From: Phaeoceros laevis
Lineage: Eukaryota > Anthocerotophyta > Anthocerotopsida > Notothyladales
DNA: 35,025 bases
Assembly: GCA_049999765.1 (NCBI GenBank)
Contig: JBNGIQ010006685.1
Location: forward strand, 1-35,025
Direction of reading: 5' to 3'
A program made the position numbers and the translations under genes. The notes beneath the pieces were generated by a model. That model was given only the letters and a program-made list of their open reading frames with translations. It had not been told where the DNA came from and made no database searches. Positions within the stretch are counted from its first letter, which is position 1; the number at the start of each line of letters is the position of its first letter. Shown piece by piece: positions 20,069-29,877 of this stretch.

Positions 20069-21749
20069 CTAACCAATTATAGATGAGCACGCTCTTGGTA
20101 CTTCTATGGCTTGAGCAATTCTTTGCGCAAGTCTCATAGTCACAAAAGCCAATGTGCGAACTGTTCTCGAAAATGCTTCTCTTTCAAAGATGCAAGTAGG
20201 GATCTTGCTAGCAAGCATTGTTTTTAGTTTCTTACTTTCACATGATACTTTCAATTTTCCTTCATTCAAGTGCTTTTTCACTAATGTAACTTTAAATTCC
20301 CCAAATCCGTCATATATTGTGTTCTCTTCATTGTAGTAAACTTCATATTTTTCAATGATCTTGTAGTTCACCGATTTAACTTGATAGTTTCCTGAATGTG
20401 TAGTGACATAAAAAATAGAGTAGTCCAAAAGAGTATTATATACCATGTAAGCACAAAAGTCATGTATAATCTTTGTGGAACGAGCTTTAATTTCATCGTA
20501 ATTACCACCTTCTACAAATAGATCATAAAAACTTGATCCTTTGGCACTTGCAAGTGGTTTGTTAAGAATGGAAAGTTTCATATCAAGTCCAACTCCTTCT
20601 TCTACAAGATTAAGATGTGCACGACTCCTTGAAGGAATTTTAATATAAGGTGGCTTATGGTTTGTTTGGCTTACAACAAACAAGGTATTTCTCCTTCGCT
20701 CAGTAATTTGATAAAAAAATTTCACTGAGATTTTGTCAACATTTTTTGAAGGCGAATGATGGAATCCTATCTCCTTCAAAAATGATAAAATTTTACCTTC
20801 ATCACTCATACCAAGTGGATTGATGTACTGAAGCACAACTATTGGCATATGTGAAGATTGTATTTTCTCTTGATATTCTTCATAAGGTAGTTGAAGAACA
20901 TCTCTATCAGTTTTTTGAAGCTTCTTTGTAAAAAATGCTTTTAGTAGTTCTACTTTCACTTTTACCCGAGACCAAGTTGTTTTACTCTCAAATATAGCAT
21001 CTTGAACTTCATTCCATACAATGTCATATATTTCAGCACAGTTTTGAAGCCAATCTCCAATTCTCGCCTCTTCTATCACTTTGCCAAATGTCCTTATTTT
21101 TGGCACATCTTGAAATTCTTTGCCTTTTTTCCTCACTTTTGTCCAATCATCTTCTAAACAATAAGATTCTTCAAGGATTTTTCCATGATGACTTGAATTT
21201 TCATCCATCATGGTCACATGGAATTTCACCGGGTCATGATATTGGGCGTTGATTTGAGCATTCATACACAATACACAATTCGTCCTTTTTCCATGATGCA
21301 TAAAATAGCACCATCAAAAAATTTTGCATCGATGCATTTCGTAATTTTTTCATAGCACTATGCAGTACTTTATTATGTAATGGATGAATGCTATCCAAAG
21401 GTAATAAGTTTAACACAACATCATCGCGGATGCTCACCAGTTGAAACCATGTAGTAGATCGTAGGTTCTTGGGCATTCGATTGTATATCTCACATATAAC
21501 ATGCTAAAGTAATTGCTGTATTTGAACAGCAACAAATTGAACTTGATGTTGTGAAATATTTCCTCCTATAAACACTGCACCTATATGGACGTGAATATAT
21601 ACGTTGTTTTCTTTTCGGATAGTACTTAAACATATTCCTTGATGAGTTTGATATGTAATTAAGATACCATCCGCAATTGTTAGAGGATAATGTACAGTAC
21701 GACAATACAAAAAACCCTGTATGGTTCCCATGTTACCGAACTCGTGCAC
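20069..21749 (-). pseudogene. Large unrecognised ORF, one stop and one frameshift
   Basis: I do not recognise this. An uninterrupted 410-codon frame (20069-21301) is preceded by a second frame, open from about 21770 to 21234 except for one in-frame TAG at 21495-21497. The two overlap around 21234-21301, as expected if one ORF of about 560 codons suffered a frameshift and a nonsense change. The predicted protein is Lys/Ile/Tyr-rich, mostly soluble, with a short Cys-containing piece (NCVLCMNAQ). AT content is high and unlike the GC-rich host genes nearby, which suggests foreign or transposon origin. A captured viral or mobile-element gene and a decayed lineage-specific gene are both possible. 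No motif decides between them. Confidence 0.5.
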
Positions 21750-23019
21750 ATTGGAATTGATAGGAATTGCTTAGTATTGCAACAAATACCTATAAGGTAG
21801 CACACTTGGTTGCAAGATACCCGTACAAGGACACGCTATAATTTGCGAAGAAATAAGATAGAGACAAAACCATAGAGTCATAGAGTCATAGAGTTCCACA
21901 ATAGTACCATTGAGAGACGATAGTCCTGTACTAGTGCTACTTTCAAATCAGATAAGGTTCTACATAGTTGAATGGTTGTTATATAGAAAAATTACATAAC
22001 TTAAGATACAAAATACTAACCGAGAATCCGAGACTATCAATATTTAAGGGGTGAAATAAAAAAAAAAGTTAGCATAATTGTGTTTTTATTTAAAAAGAAA
22101 AATTATGCCCAAATTCTAAACCTATATGTTAAACTTACATTGTGGAAAAATTTCAAAAGGTGAATTGGTGGGGTCCACTATCCTATCCATTTACAGTACC
22201 ATAAGGGTTGCTACCATCGACTTGTGGTGTTGTTGCGATAAAGATTTGCGGAAGTCATGCGTGAGAATTGCAAGTAGATCTTGAATATACAAGCCAGAGA
22301 TTCTCTTTTAGCGACATATTTAGGGTTGTTGCATTGCAAATTTGGGAGTGGTGGTTGCAATTTTGAGAAGGAGATTGGAAGGTGCTAGAGAGTCGAGCTG
22401 TCAAGATTCAAGAATGCATATGAATTAAATATTAATAGTAATTAATTAGGAGTTGAACCCTAAATGATCATGTAAATTAAAGTTCTCTTTAAGGTTAAAA
22501 ATGATACAAGGAATGTTAAACTCAAATTTTATAGCTACTAACTCTGACAACTTTGGGTTAAAGTGAGGGGTTTTTGTTCTGTTTTGTGGAGTCTTCGAGC
22601 TTGCAATAGTTTAGAGGTTTAGGGTTTATGCCATTAGGGTCATTTTCATGGAGCCCAAACAGTGCCTATCAACTTACATGTTGAAATTGGGGATTTAAAT
22701 CCAGACTCAATGCAACATTTGATGTGCTTAAATGTGTCCTCAATGCTACAATTCATGAACTCTGATCCTCAATACTGCATTTGTGATCCCCAATGTTGTC
22801 TCTGCTTCTTCTCCTGTTGTTCCAGATGGCCAAGGAAGTAGGGGAGGACAAAAAGTGTGGACATTAGCAAAGCTGCATATCCTATAGATATATGCCATAC
22901 ATGCATTTACTTCTTTAACTAGTTCATTGGAATAATAAAGGTTACACGTGTGAATTGACTGATTTATAACCTGAGTCCTGTGATGTGATCTTGGCTCAGC
23001 AGAAAGTCGAAGCTAACTT
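21750..23019. other. AT-rich spacer, no gene
   Basis: About 1.3 kb of AT-rich sequence with no long ORF, RNA gene or obvious repeat. Confidence 0.5.
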
Positions 23020-23025
23020 ATGGTC

Positions 23026-23109
23026 CCGAGAGTGGCCGAGTGGTTAAAAGCAACAGATTGCAAATGTGCTGAAAGTTTTCTACGTAGGTTTGAATCTTGC
23101 CCTCTCCCA
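23026..23109 (+). pseudogene. trnY: Mitochondrial tRNA-Tyr relic (NUMT)
   Basis: Along its length this matches plant mitochondrial tRNA-Tyr(GUA): D-arm GTGGCCGAGTGGTTAAAAGC, the class II variable arm with TTTTCTACGTAG, T-arm GGTTTGAATC, and 3' acceptor CTCTCCCA. The differences from my recollection of the mitochondrial gene are mostly C-to-T or G-to-A. The anticodon loop reads TTGCAAA, so GTA has become GCA. The acceptor stem has lost its first two pairs (CCGAGAG against CTCTCCC) and the anticodon stem is mismatched, so it is probably non-functional. It lies next to an nad4L relic, which supports a mitochondrial insertion. Confidence 0.78.
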
Positions 23110-23171
23110 ACTAGAAATATAGTTTGTATTCGAGAAGAAAAAAAAAAGATTTTGGGTTTTGTGTTTGATTC

Positions 23172-23425
23172 TTCATGCAAGCACACAATTCCACTACAAC
23201 AGTTCCGTGAATTCAAAAAGCAATGACCACAATGGCCGGCCTAATAGTAGATTCCACAGCAGCCATCGTTAAAGCAAATAGAGCGGATAATCGACCCATC
23301 ATATCATCCAAATGAACTAGAAATACCAAGGAATCCAAATTGACTACAAGTAACACTAACTCAATGAGCGTTGGCATAATAGGAATATTTATTTTATTCG
23401 GAAAAATTTCCCAAATAACAAAAAA
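23172..23425 (-). pseudogene. nad4L: Mitochondrial nad4L relic (NUMT)
   Basis: The minus strand encodes most of NADH dehydrogenase subunit 4L, a small membrane subunit of mitochondrial complex I: IPIMPTLIELVLLVVNLDSL, then VHLDDMMGRLSALFALTMAA, then VESTIRPAIVVIAF. After a TGA at 23213-23215 the same frame continues IHGTVVVELCACMKN, which matches the true C-terminus (V/I-R-G-T-I-A-V-E-F...CMKG). The TGA stands where Arg (CGA) is expected, and the start of the protein is missing. Decay after transfer to the nucleus is the simplest reading. In ferns and hornworts, a TGA for CGA can also be a U-to-C RNA-editing site in the organelle. Confidence 0.85.
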
Positions 23426-24492
23426 AAAAGAGGAACTGCTAAACGAAAGGACATTGAGTTGAGGACATATGGAGGCTTCTAGGAGATACACAAAAAGGCT
23501 CAGGAGAGGAGTCAATTCAAGAAATGGGACAACTTGTCATAGGATTGGAAGCGAATCAACGATTTCTACAAGCATCCTCTGAGTGACCAAGATTCGTATT
23601 GGCAAATTTCCTCCCAGGTCAGGAAGGAAAGGAAGTTGCCTACTACTTTTGATTGAGACCTTTTCAAATCAATTGACATGTGGTATGCTGACTCCTAAGC
23701 TGTAGCATCTATTTGTGGATTCCTTGGAGACACAAGCCCCCTACCAACAAGTGTGGTTTCTATTTAAACTCGCTAGTTAATCTCCCCATTTTGTTGCCCA
23801 AGGCTTCACAATGGAAAGCTTCACCGTTTGGTTTTTTTTTTGCGCAAAGTCGGACATGCCAAGTAGCACAAGTAACTTCAGTAAGTCCCTTCGAACTATA
23901 GAGGGTGCGTTATACGAATACAAGGGATTTACAAAGGCTGGAGGAGACTTGAAAGACCTTGCTGTCACATCAGCTTTCAAAAGTTTACGGAACAACAAGA
24001 AAGTCTTGAGTGTATAGAAAAGAGAAGACCTCTTTGTTACGATGACATAAGGTTTCATGAAGCAACTGTCTAGTTAATACCGATGCAAAAAAAGACCTGC
24101 ACCACCAAGAGCAGTTTGCTTTCGATCAACATGTTTACAAAGATGTCATAGAATGCAACCGCGTGCTGATTGAGACTCGAAAAGAGGTTGGACATGGTTT
24201 TGTGTAGTAGTAGTAGTAGGAGGAGGAGGTTGGATATGGTTTTGTGCAAGCTTTCAAAGTCATTGGGTTACTATTGATTACTTAGGGTTAGGGTCTATGA
24301 ACTCTACACTATAAACTTGACTAAGGACCAACGTCCCGGGTCCGACCAGGTTTCTGCCTCCAAACTCAGGTTTCTCCCACTTCCGTCCAAAACAAAGCAT
24401 TAACCTTTTTGTCCCATTCGCCTGCCGGGGAGCGCTTGGTTTCTATTGGCCTCGTTTGCGCTTGCGAGGTAAGGGTCGAGGGTTTTCCACGC
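23426..24492. other. Spacer after NUMT, microsatellite
   Basis: Probably includes more of the organellar insertion just after 23426, but nothing further is identifiable. A TAG then AGG microsatellite lies at about 24205-24231. A short TTAGGGTTAGGGT near 24282 is isolated. No gene is seen. Confidence 0.35.
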
Positions 24493-25652
24493 ATGGCTTC
24501 AATGGATGGGGGTGGTCCCCCCCCTCTTTGTGCCATGCTTCGGCAAGTGTGCGATATTTTAGGTGCGGATAATCTGGCGAAAGCAAAAAAGGTCGAAGCA
24601 CGCTGGTTGTTTGAACAACTTGAAGTAATAAGCTTTCTGGATGCAGAGGGCTCTCTCACTGAGTGTATTCATGAAGGCTATTGAGATGCAGGTTATTTCC
24701 TCCGCAGCAGAGCTCAAGGAGGTTATTGATGTAGCAATTTGTGGCTCCACAGAGGATCTCACTGAGGTAATCAAGTCTCAGGCAGAGGAGCTTTCTGAGG
24801 CCATCAAGTTGGAAGTTACGTCTACCATTTCTTCTCGCCCATTCTCTTATGCAATCTTCGGGTCCTGGTGTCCCTTCTATTCCACGTGCCTCATTTCCCC
24901 CAGATATTTGCTTTTTAATGTCTTTCCAGGATGACCAATTTCCCCAGGAGCTTTCCCACATAGAACTGAAGACCCGTATTAATATTGTTCTTGCATCCTT
25001 AGCTTCCGTTGTCGGAAGGACTATCCAAATCCGGGTAGTTCAAAAGCATGGGCCACACTTAGGAATTTATCTGGAGTGCCCAGCGGATCGCCTTGAAGTA
25101 CTAACCAATGGCACATTTTGGGGCCCTACAGCGTTTCCATCCTTTGCTAGTGTTTCCATTCCAGATTTGAAGTTTCAACTCTTGGTACACGACGTCCCCA
25201 TTAGTACATCCTTGGATGGGTTTTTTGAGCAATTGGAAGGCACTGACTTGTTTACGATGAGTAGTTCTCGGTGGCTTCTTCAGGACCTCTTAGGGAAAAA
25301 GCATTCTTTAGTCCTTGTGACTTTAGAGACTGATAAAGAAGAAGACGTTGCTACTGTTGTTCAACGTGGTTTATTTTTGGAGGGCCGTCGCCTAAGGGTA
25401 TCCCATTTTATTCCCCGCCCCCGTCCTACTCAATGTTTTCGCTGTCAGGGTTTTGGCCATACTCAATCAGCTTGCCATCGTCATGTGAAATGTGTACATT
25501 GTGGTGGCCCTCATATGGTGGTGGAGTGCCATGTGATTAAAGCTGATGCTACATGCTGCAATTGTCAAGGGAAACATCGGGCTTCTCAAGCGTCCTGTCC
25601 AGCTCGCATACAAGCGAATGTTGCGATCTCTCATGGAAGGAGTCTTCCATAA
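24493..25652 (+). pseudogene. LINE ORF1 (gag-like, zinc-knuckle) with frameshifts
   Basis: ORF1 proteins of I/Jockey-type LINEs bind element RNA. A frame beginning MASMDGGGPPPLCAMLRQ (24493) passes, through frame changes near 24650 and 24845, into the long frame 24849-25652. That part contains the gag-like core (HIELKTRINIVLASLASVVG) and three Cys/His knuckles: CFRCQGFGHTQSACHRH, then CVHCGGPHMVVEC, then CCNCQGKHRASQASCP. The N-terminal part is helical (AELKEVIDVAI, TEVIKSQAEELSEAI). No endonuclease or reverse transcriptase follows before 26 kb, so the copy is truncated as well as frameshifted. Confidence 0.85.
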
Positions 25653-26082
25653 GCTCTCCTCAATTCTCTCTATTGCATATATGGATCTGGTTAAGGTCTC
25701 GAGCTCGGTTTGTGTGGTGCACTATCTATGGAGTATTGTTGAAGGACCTCATGACAAACTCATGACTTCAAGGCATTTTTGGCGATTATCTTAAGTTTAG
25801 GTTGTTAGATTCTTCTCATTGCATTATTTGGTTTGCCCTACTATGCATGCAGTTTAGGCTCCTTTACATAGCTATTTAGCTTTGCCACTTTGTTGGCTCT
25901 ATTCCTCTTTCTCTTGTGCTCCCCTAAGTGTTTGGTGACCATTCACTCATGTTTTTGATTCACGTTCAGGCGTCATAGCCTCACGGCTGCATACGCCTAA
26001 TGCATTCGCCTGCCGGGTCATGCATGGGAAAGGCGATGGCCCTGATATGAGATCCCTGCCAAGTTTGTCGGGTAGCAACGGC
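25653..26082. other. Spacer between LINE relic and dirigent promoter
   Basis: T-rich sequence with no recognisable LINE ORF2 and no other gene. It may include the 3' remains of the LINE. Confidence 0.35.
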
Positions 26083-26178
26083 AAGTGAGTGTAACTGTGG
26101 AATAAGGTATATCCCTGCCGGCCAAGTGAGTATAACTGTGGAATAAGGTATATCCCTGCCGGCCAAGTGGGTATAAAT
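26083..26178 (+). promoter_or_regulatory. Tandemly duplicated TATA region of dirigent gene
   Basis: A 41-bp unit occurs at 26083-26123 and 26124-26164 with one difference, followed by a partial third unit from 26165. The third copy carries TATAAAT (26172-26178), about 114 bp upstream of the start codon; the second copy has TATAACT at the same place and the first TGTAACT. The unit also holds AATAAGGTATATCCCTGCCG. It looks like a core promoter multiplied in tandem, with one copy keeping the best TATA box. Confidence 0.6.
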
Positions 26179-26291
26179 GGTAGATTTGTGTAAAACTTCA
26201 CTCGGCAGTCGGGACTCGGGAGGCACAAGCTCTCCGAACCGGTCAAGCTGTGCGTTCCCTCTAGACTAATGGGAAAGATTGGGTGTTGAAG

Positions 26292-26879
26292 ATGGCTGCG
26301 GTCTACGAGGCTTGGACATGGTTGCTGCTCATTTGCACGGGGATGCTGGCGGCTTCCATCCATGCCGAGGCACCACTCACAGCCACAGGCTTCCACAGCA
26401 GCACGCGGCCACCCTCCTCCACCACCGCCGGCATCACCCTAATCAAGTTCTACCAGGACTTCCAGGAGGAGACCTGCACCAAGGCGTTTGGGCCCGCGCC
26501 TCTGAGCGGCAGCGTGGGCGAATTCGGCCAGGGTAGAGTGTTCGATTACCCTGTGCTGGACCGGGACGAGTCTGGCGTCTTCCAGGAGATCGGGCGCGCG
26601 CGCGGCATCCACATTTACGAGTCCCTGGATGCGGACGGCGTGCAGGAGGTGCTCACCATCTCCTTCTCCAGGGGTGACTTCGCGGGCAGCACCCTGACCA
26701 TAGTCGGCCACGGCGTCCAGAAGGCCGTCCTGCACGAGCTTGCGGTGACGGGCGGCACCGGGGTGTTCAAATTTGCCAGGGGCTCGGCCGTGTACCAGCA
26801 GCTCCACTCCACCAGCAGCATCGACTCTGTGGAGGTTACCCTCAAAGACGTCCTGTTGCCCACACTCATGTCAGACTAG
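26292..26879 (+). CDS. Dirigent protein
   Basis: Dirigent proteins are secreted beta-barrel proteins that steer stereoselective coupling of phenoxy radicals in lignan and related pathways. The single-exon ORF encodes 195 residues, the usual length. The ATG at 26292 is preferred over upstream GTG/TTG codons because it begins a hydrophobic signal peptide (WTWLLLICTGMLAASIHAEA). The dirigent signatures are FYQDFQEET, GRVFDYPVLDRDESG, GRARGIHIYES, LTISFSRGDFAGSTLTIVG and the diagnostic ELAVTGGTGVFKFARGSA near residues 150-167. The coding part is far more GC-rich than its surroundings. A TATA box lies about 114 bp upstream. The substrate cannot be told from sequence. Confidence 0.92.
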   Translation: MAAVYEAWTWLLLICTGMLAASIHAEAPLTATGFHSSTRPPSSTTAGITLIKFYQDFQEETCTKAFGPAPLSGSVGEFGQGRVFDYPVLDRDESGVFQEIGRARGIHIYESLDADGVQEVLTISFSRGDFAGSTLTIVGHGVQKAVLHELAVTGGTGVFKFARGSAVYQQLHSTSSIDSVEVTLKDVLLPTLMSD

Positions 26880-26884
26880 CATTG

Positions 26885-27916
26885 AGTGCTTGCACAATGA
26901 AAACCGCTGGACTGCATGCTAAATCATGGAAGCTGTGCCACAAAGAGCAGCTCAGCGAAGCTATTGATTCTCTCTTCTTGTATTTAAGCAATGTGTGGCT
27001 CAGAAGGATGTGGGGGTACTACAAATTGGCTTCCCTTGTGAGTGCAAGCATCAGAGCTTTAGCTTCACGTTAGGGCAAGCAGATTCTCGACTCTGGAAGG
27101 ACAACTGTATGCTAAGGCACTTGCGTGGTAACACCAACTGCATGATGCTGTCGAAAAAGGTATACTTCTGACAATCTGATCAGCAGCCCCGGACGTGGTG
27201 GCAGAGTGGATTCACAATGGGCTTGATCAAGAACCCCTTGCCCGTAGTCTAACTCAGAAATGGAGCAGGAAGGCATATGATTGTGGCCGACAAAGGTTAC
27301 ACAATTGCTTGCCTCTGTTACGTGTTGGGGATTTGCGACAGGGTCAACAAGCTTTGCCCTTTACTCAACAATGGAGCAGGAAGGTGTGATTGTGGCCGAC
27401 AAGGTTACCCATTCGCTTGCCTATGCTGTCATGAGGGCCTGGTTAACCGAAGTCGGCAATACTTCAAGGCCAGGTTGGAAGATCATAACATTCTGCTCAC
27501 CAAGTGCAAGCAGCACTAGAATGCGTATAGTTGATCTTCTTGGGCTTTCAGGGCATCTGAATGGAGCAAAACAATTCTTTATGGATGTCGTTTCACATTG
27601 TTTATAGACATCTCTGCTGAACGTCATAGTGACAATGTCATATATAGAGCGTGGAAGGAGAGTGTTACCCGCTGGCAGTGCTGCTGTCGGCCATGCATGC
27701 CCGTTGATGCAGGTAGATGGAGAAATCTTGGTAGGAAATCTTGGAAGCCTGAGAATGTTAGTAGGTGCAATGAAGGAGCCTGCACAGGCAGGCTTCGAGG
27801 TGAACGTAGAGCTTGACACAATGTCATTTATTGCTGTGGGACAAAGGCCCAGGATGACATATGCATGCCACCAAGTTAAGAACTGTTACATGATGAGCAG
27901 ACAAACAGCGAATTAA
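26885..27916 (+). pseudogene. Shredded PPR protein relic
   Basis: Pieces of one PPR protein appear in order on the plus strand in several frames. A leader (LCHKEQLSEAIDSLFL) comes first. Next is MEQEG followed by VADKVT at 27260 and again at 27371. Then come HEGLVNRSRQYFKARLEDHN, IVDLLGLSGHLNGAKQFFMD (about 27525-27590), and an E-motif-like MPVDAGRWRNLGRKSWKPEN (about 27690-27760). The two MEQEG copies are 111 bp apart, about one repeat length. Stops, frameshifts and missing repeats make it non-functional. The first and last pieces are the least certain. Confidence 0.6.
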
Positions 27917-28192
27917 CTCAGAAAGAGAAGACGAACTGCGTGGACATTCCAGATGACAAGCTAGCACTGGCCTATGGTGGGTGATACATGTAGTACTCCC
28001 TACCTCTAGTTCGTGCCGGGGCTATATTTGCAAGGAGAGGTTAAGGAGCAGGTCTTATGAGCTAAATAGCTGTTAGTCCTGCATGCACGTCTTTATATTA
28101 CAGAACCTCAAGTGTAAGATGGAGTTGATGAATTTCACATGCTCTGCGGCCATCAGAGTAGTCACACAAGTACGCAGGGTTCCAAGTGTTTT
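27917..28192. other. Spacer between PPR relic and GDSL 3' end
   Basis: Contains the presumed 3' untranslated region of the minus-strand GDSL gene. No other signal is seen. Confidence 0.4.
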
Positions 28193-29877
28193 TCATTTCT
28201 TCCTTGCCAGATCGAAGAGGTTGAATGGTGCAGAATCAGAGCCGAAGGTTAAATAGTTGGCAAGCAGAAGGTTTGCTCGATCCGTGGTGTGGTGCCTGGT
28301 CCCAAGACAACTGATGGTAAGCTCTACGCCACGAATCCATGAAGCAAAACATGAATTAATAGTTTCATGAAAAGAAGGGCAGAGTTGGTACGTACTTGTC
28401 CCAGAAAACGTGAGAAGCACGGTTGTCGCAAATGGAAGTGCCGTAAGAGCAGGCCATCTCACTAAGTCCGCAGCAGCTCACATTGGCAACCCCGAAACCT
28501 GAATTTGCAGTGGCATGCATATGTCATGAGAAGCGTCTATGCCGTCGAAACAATGCTTCCACACAGGCAGGTCTTTGAGATTTGAAGAGGGAGGAACCTC
28601 GCTTACCGTATCCCCCAGGATTCTCGACGAACTGGCGGATTTTCTCGAACGTGTCAGAGAAGGTGAAGAAGGTGCCGACGAGACCGTTGGAGATGTCGCC
28701 CATCATGCCGTTAATAGCGTCGTTGAAGTTCTTGGCTACTTGGGTGATGGCACTGAAATCCAAGCCGCTGGTGTACGTTCCATCGTAGAGCGCGGAGTCG
28801 CGCACTCCCGGCAGGTAGCCCAGCGGCCCCACACCGGCCACAGCGATTTTGCGAGCACCCATGCTATGGAGCCTCTGTTTCAGCACTCGCAGGCAGCTGA
28901 GAATACATGATCAAACGAACTGACACACACAAATCAGACGAGTTGTTGATCAAGAAAAAGGATCGGACCTTGAGCTGCTGAGAGAGTGAGCTGACGAGCA
29001 TGTCCTGGAACTCCTGCGGGCTGTATCGGCCGGCCGACTCTGACCCCGGCAGCAAATAGTTGTGGAGGTAGTCGGAGCTGCCGACGGTGACGAAGAAGAG
29101 CGACTTGGAGATGAGGCGGTGCGCTTTCCTGACACCCAAGTGGCCGCACAGCCTGTGTTCCACCTCGCGGAAGTGATTCAGTTGCAATGACAACGGAATC
29201 CTCTCTTTCTGCAACCCATCGACACAAGCAACAGTAGTACGTAATCAAGGTATGAGCTTCGTGCGAGATTATCGATCCAGTAGCACTGTACTAGTCTGGG
29301 TCGGAGACCGTAATGGTAAAACGGGTGTCCGCTTATACTACTGGCCATGGACTCACAAAGATGGCTCCAGAGTCGTCTAGAATGCCGGCACCTCCGGAAG
29401 CGAAGTTCACGCCTCTAAGCATGTCCGTTTCCGAAGATTTGTTGCTCAGGCTGAGATAAGGAGGCTGTGAATCCAACCCCAGGAAGTAGCCTGCGGCAGG
29501 CACAAATTGAAATCAGGCGATTCACATAATTCCCAGTGGCTGCAATGTGGTGCAGTGCACGCTGTCCAAATTAGCCACCTACCAATGTAGTCATTCAAGG
29601 TGCGGCCGTTTGTGAACCTTCCCGTTGGAGCGGCGGCCACGAAATCGACGCCGTTTGGGCTGAAATCAGCTCTCGCCAAGGAGCCACCCAGGAAGTTGTT
29701 GTTGCCGCTGTCGCTCCAGGAGTCCCCGAAAGTGAACATGGCCGGCACATCCAGCTCTTCGTCTTGTAAGTCCGGAGCCACAGCCAGCGCCAGATGGATG
29801 ACACTGTTGGAGCAGCAGAGAAGCAGCAGCAGGCGCAGCATCACAGCCATGGCCAGCTGCTGCTGGAAGAAACCCAT
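28193..29877 (-). CDS. GDSL-type secreted esterase/lipase
   Basis: SGNH/GDSL hydrolases are secreted serine esterases acting on lipids, cutin or cell-wall esters. Six exons: 29877-29583, 29490-29357, 29208-28969, 28874-28607, 28498-28396 and 28295-28193. All introns are GT-AG (the third donor, GTCCGA, is weak) and phases agree, giving 380 residues. A signal peptide lies near residues 8-33. Block I is FTFGDSWSDSGNNN with Ser53 as nucleophile; Trp replaces the usual Leu. Block II is GVNFASGGAG (125-134). Block III reads GSSDY (186-190) where GxNDY is usual, so the oxyanion-hole Asn is Ser. GARKIAVAGVGPLG (229-242) follows. Block V is FWDKHHTTDRAN with Asp346 and His349; Thr replaces the Pro of HPT. 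The fold is clear, but the altered blocks leave activity in doubt. Confidence 0.9.

Noticed and set aside
23026-23109. Functional tRNA with anticodon GCA
   Set aside because: Acceptor and anticodon stems are mismatched and the body matches mitochondrial tRNA-Tyr, so it is a decayed copy.
24278-24296. Interstitial telomere-like TTAGGGTTAGGG
   Set aside because: Only about two units, not a telomeric array.
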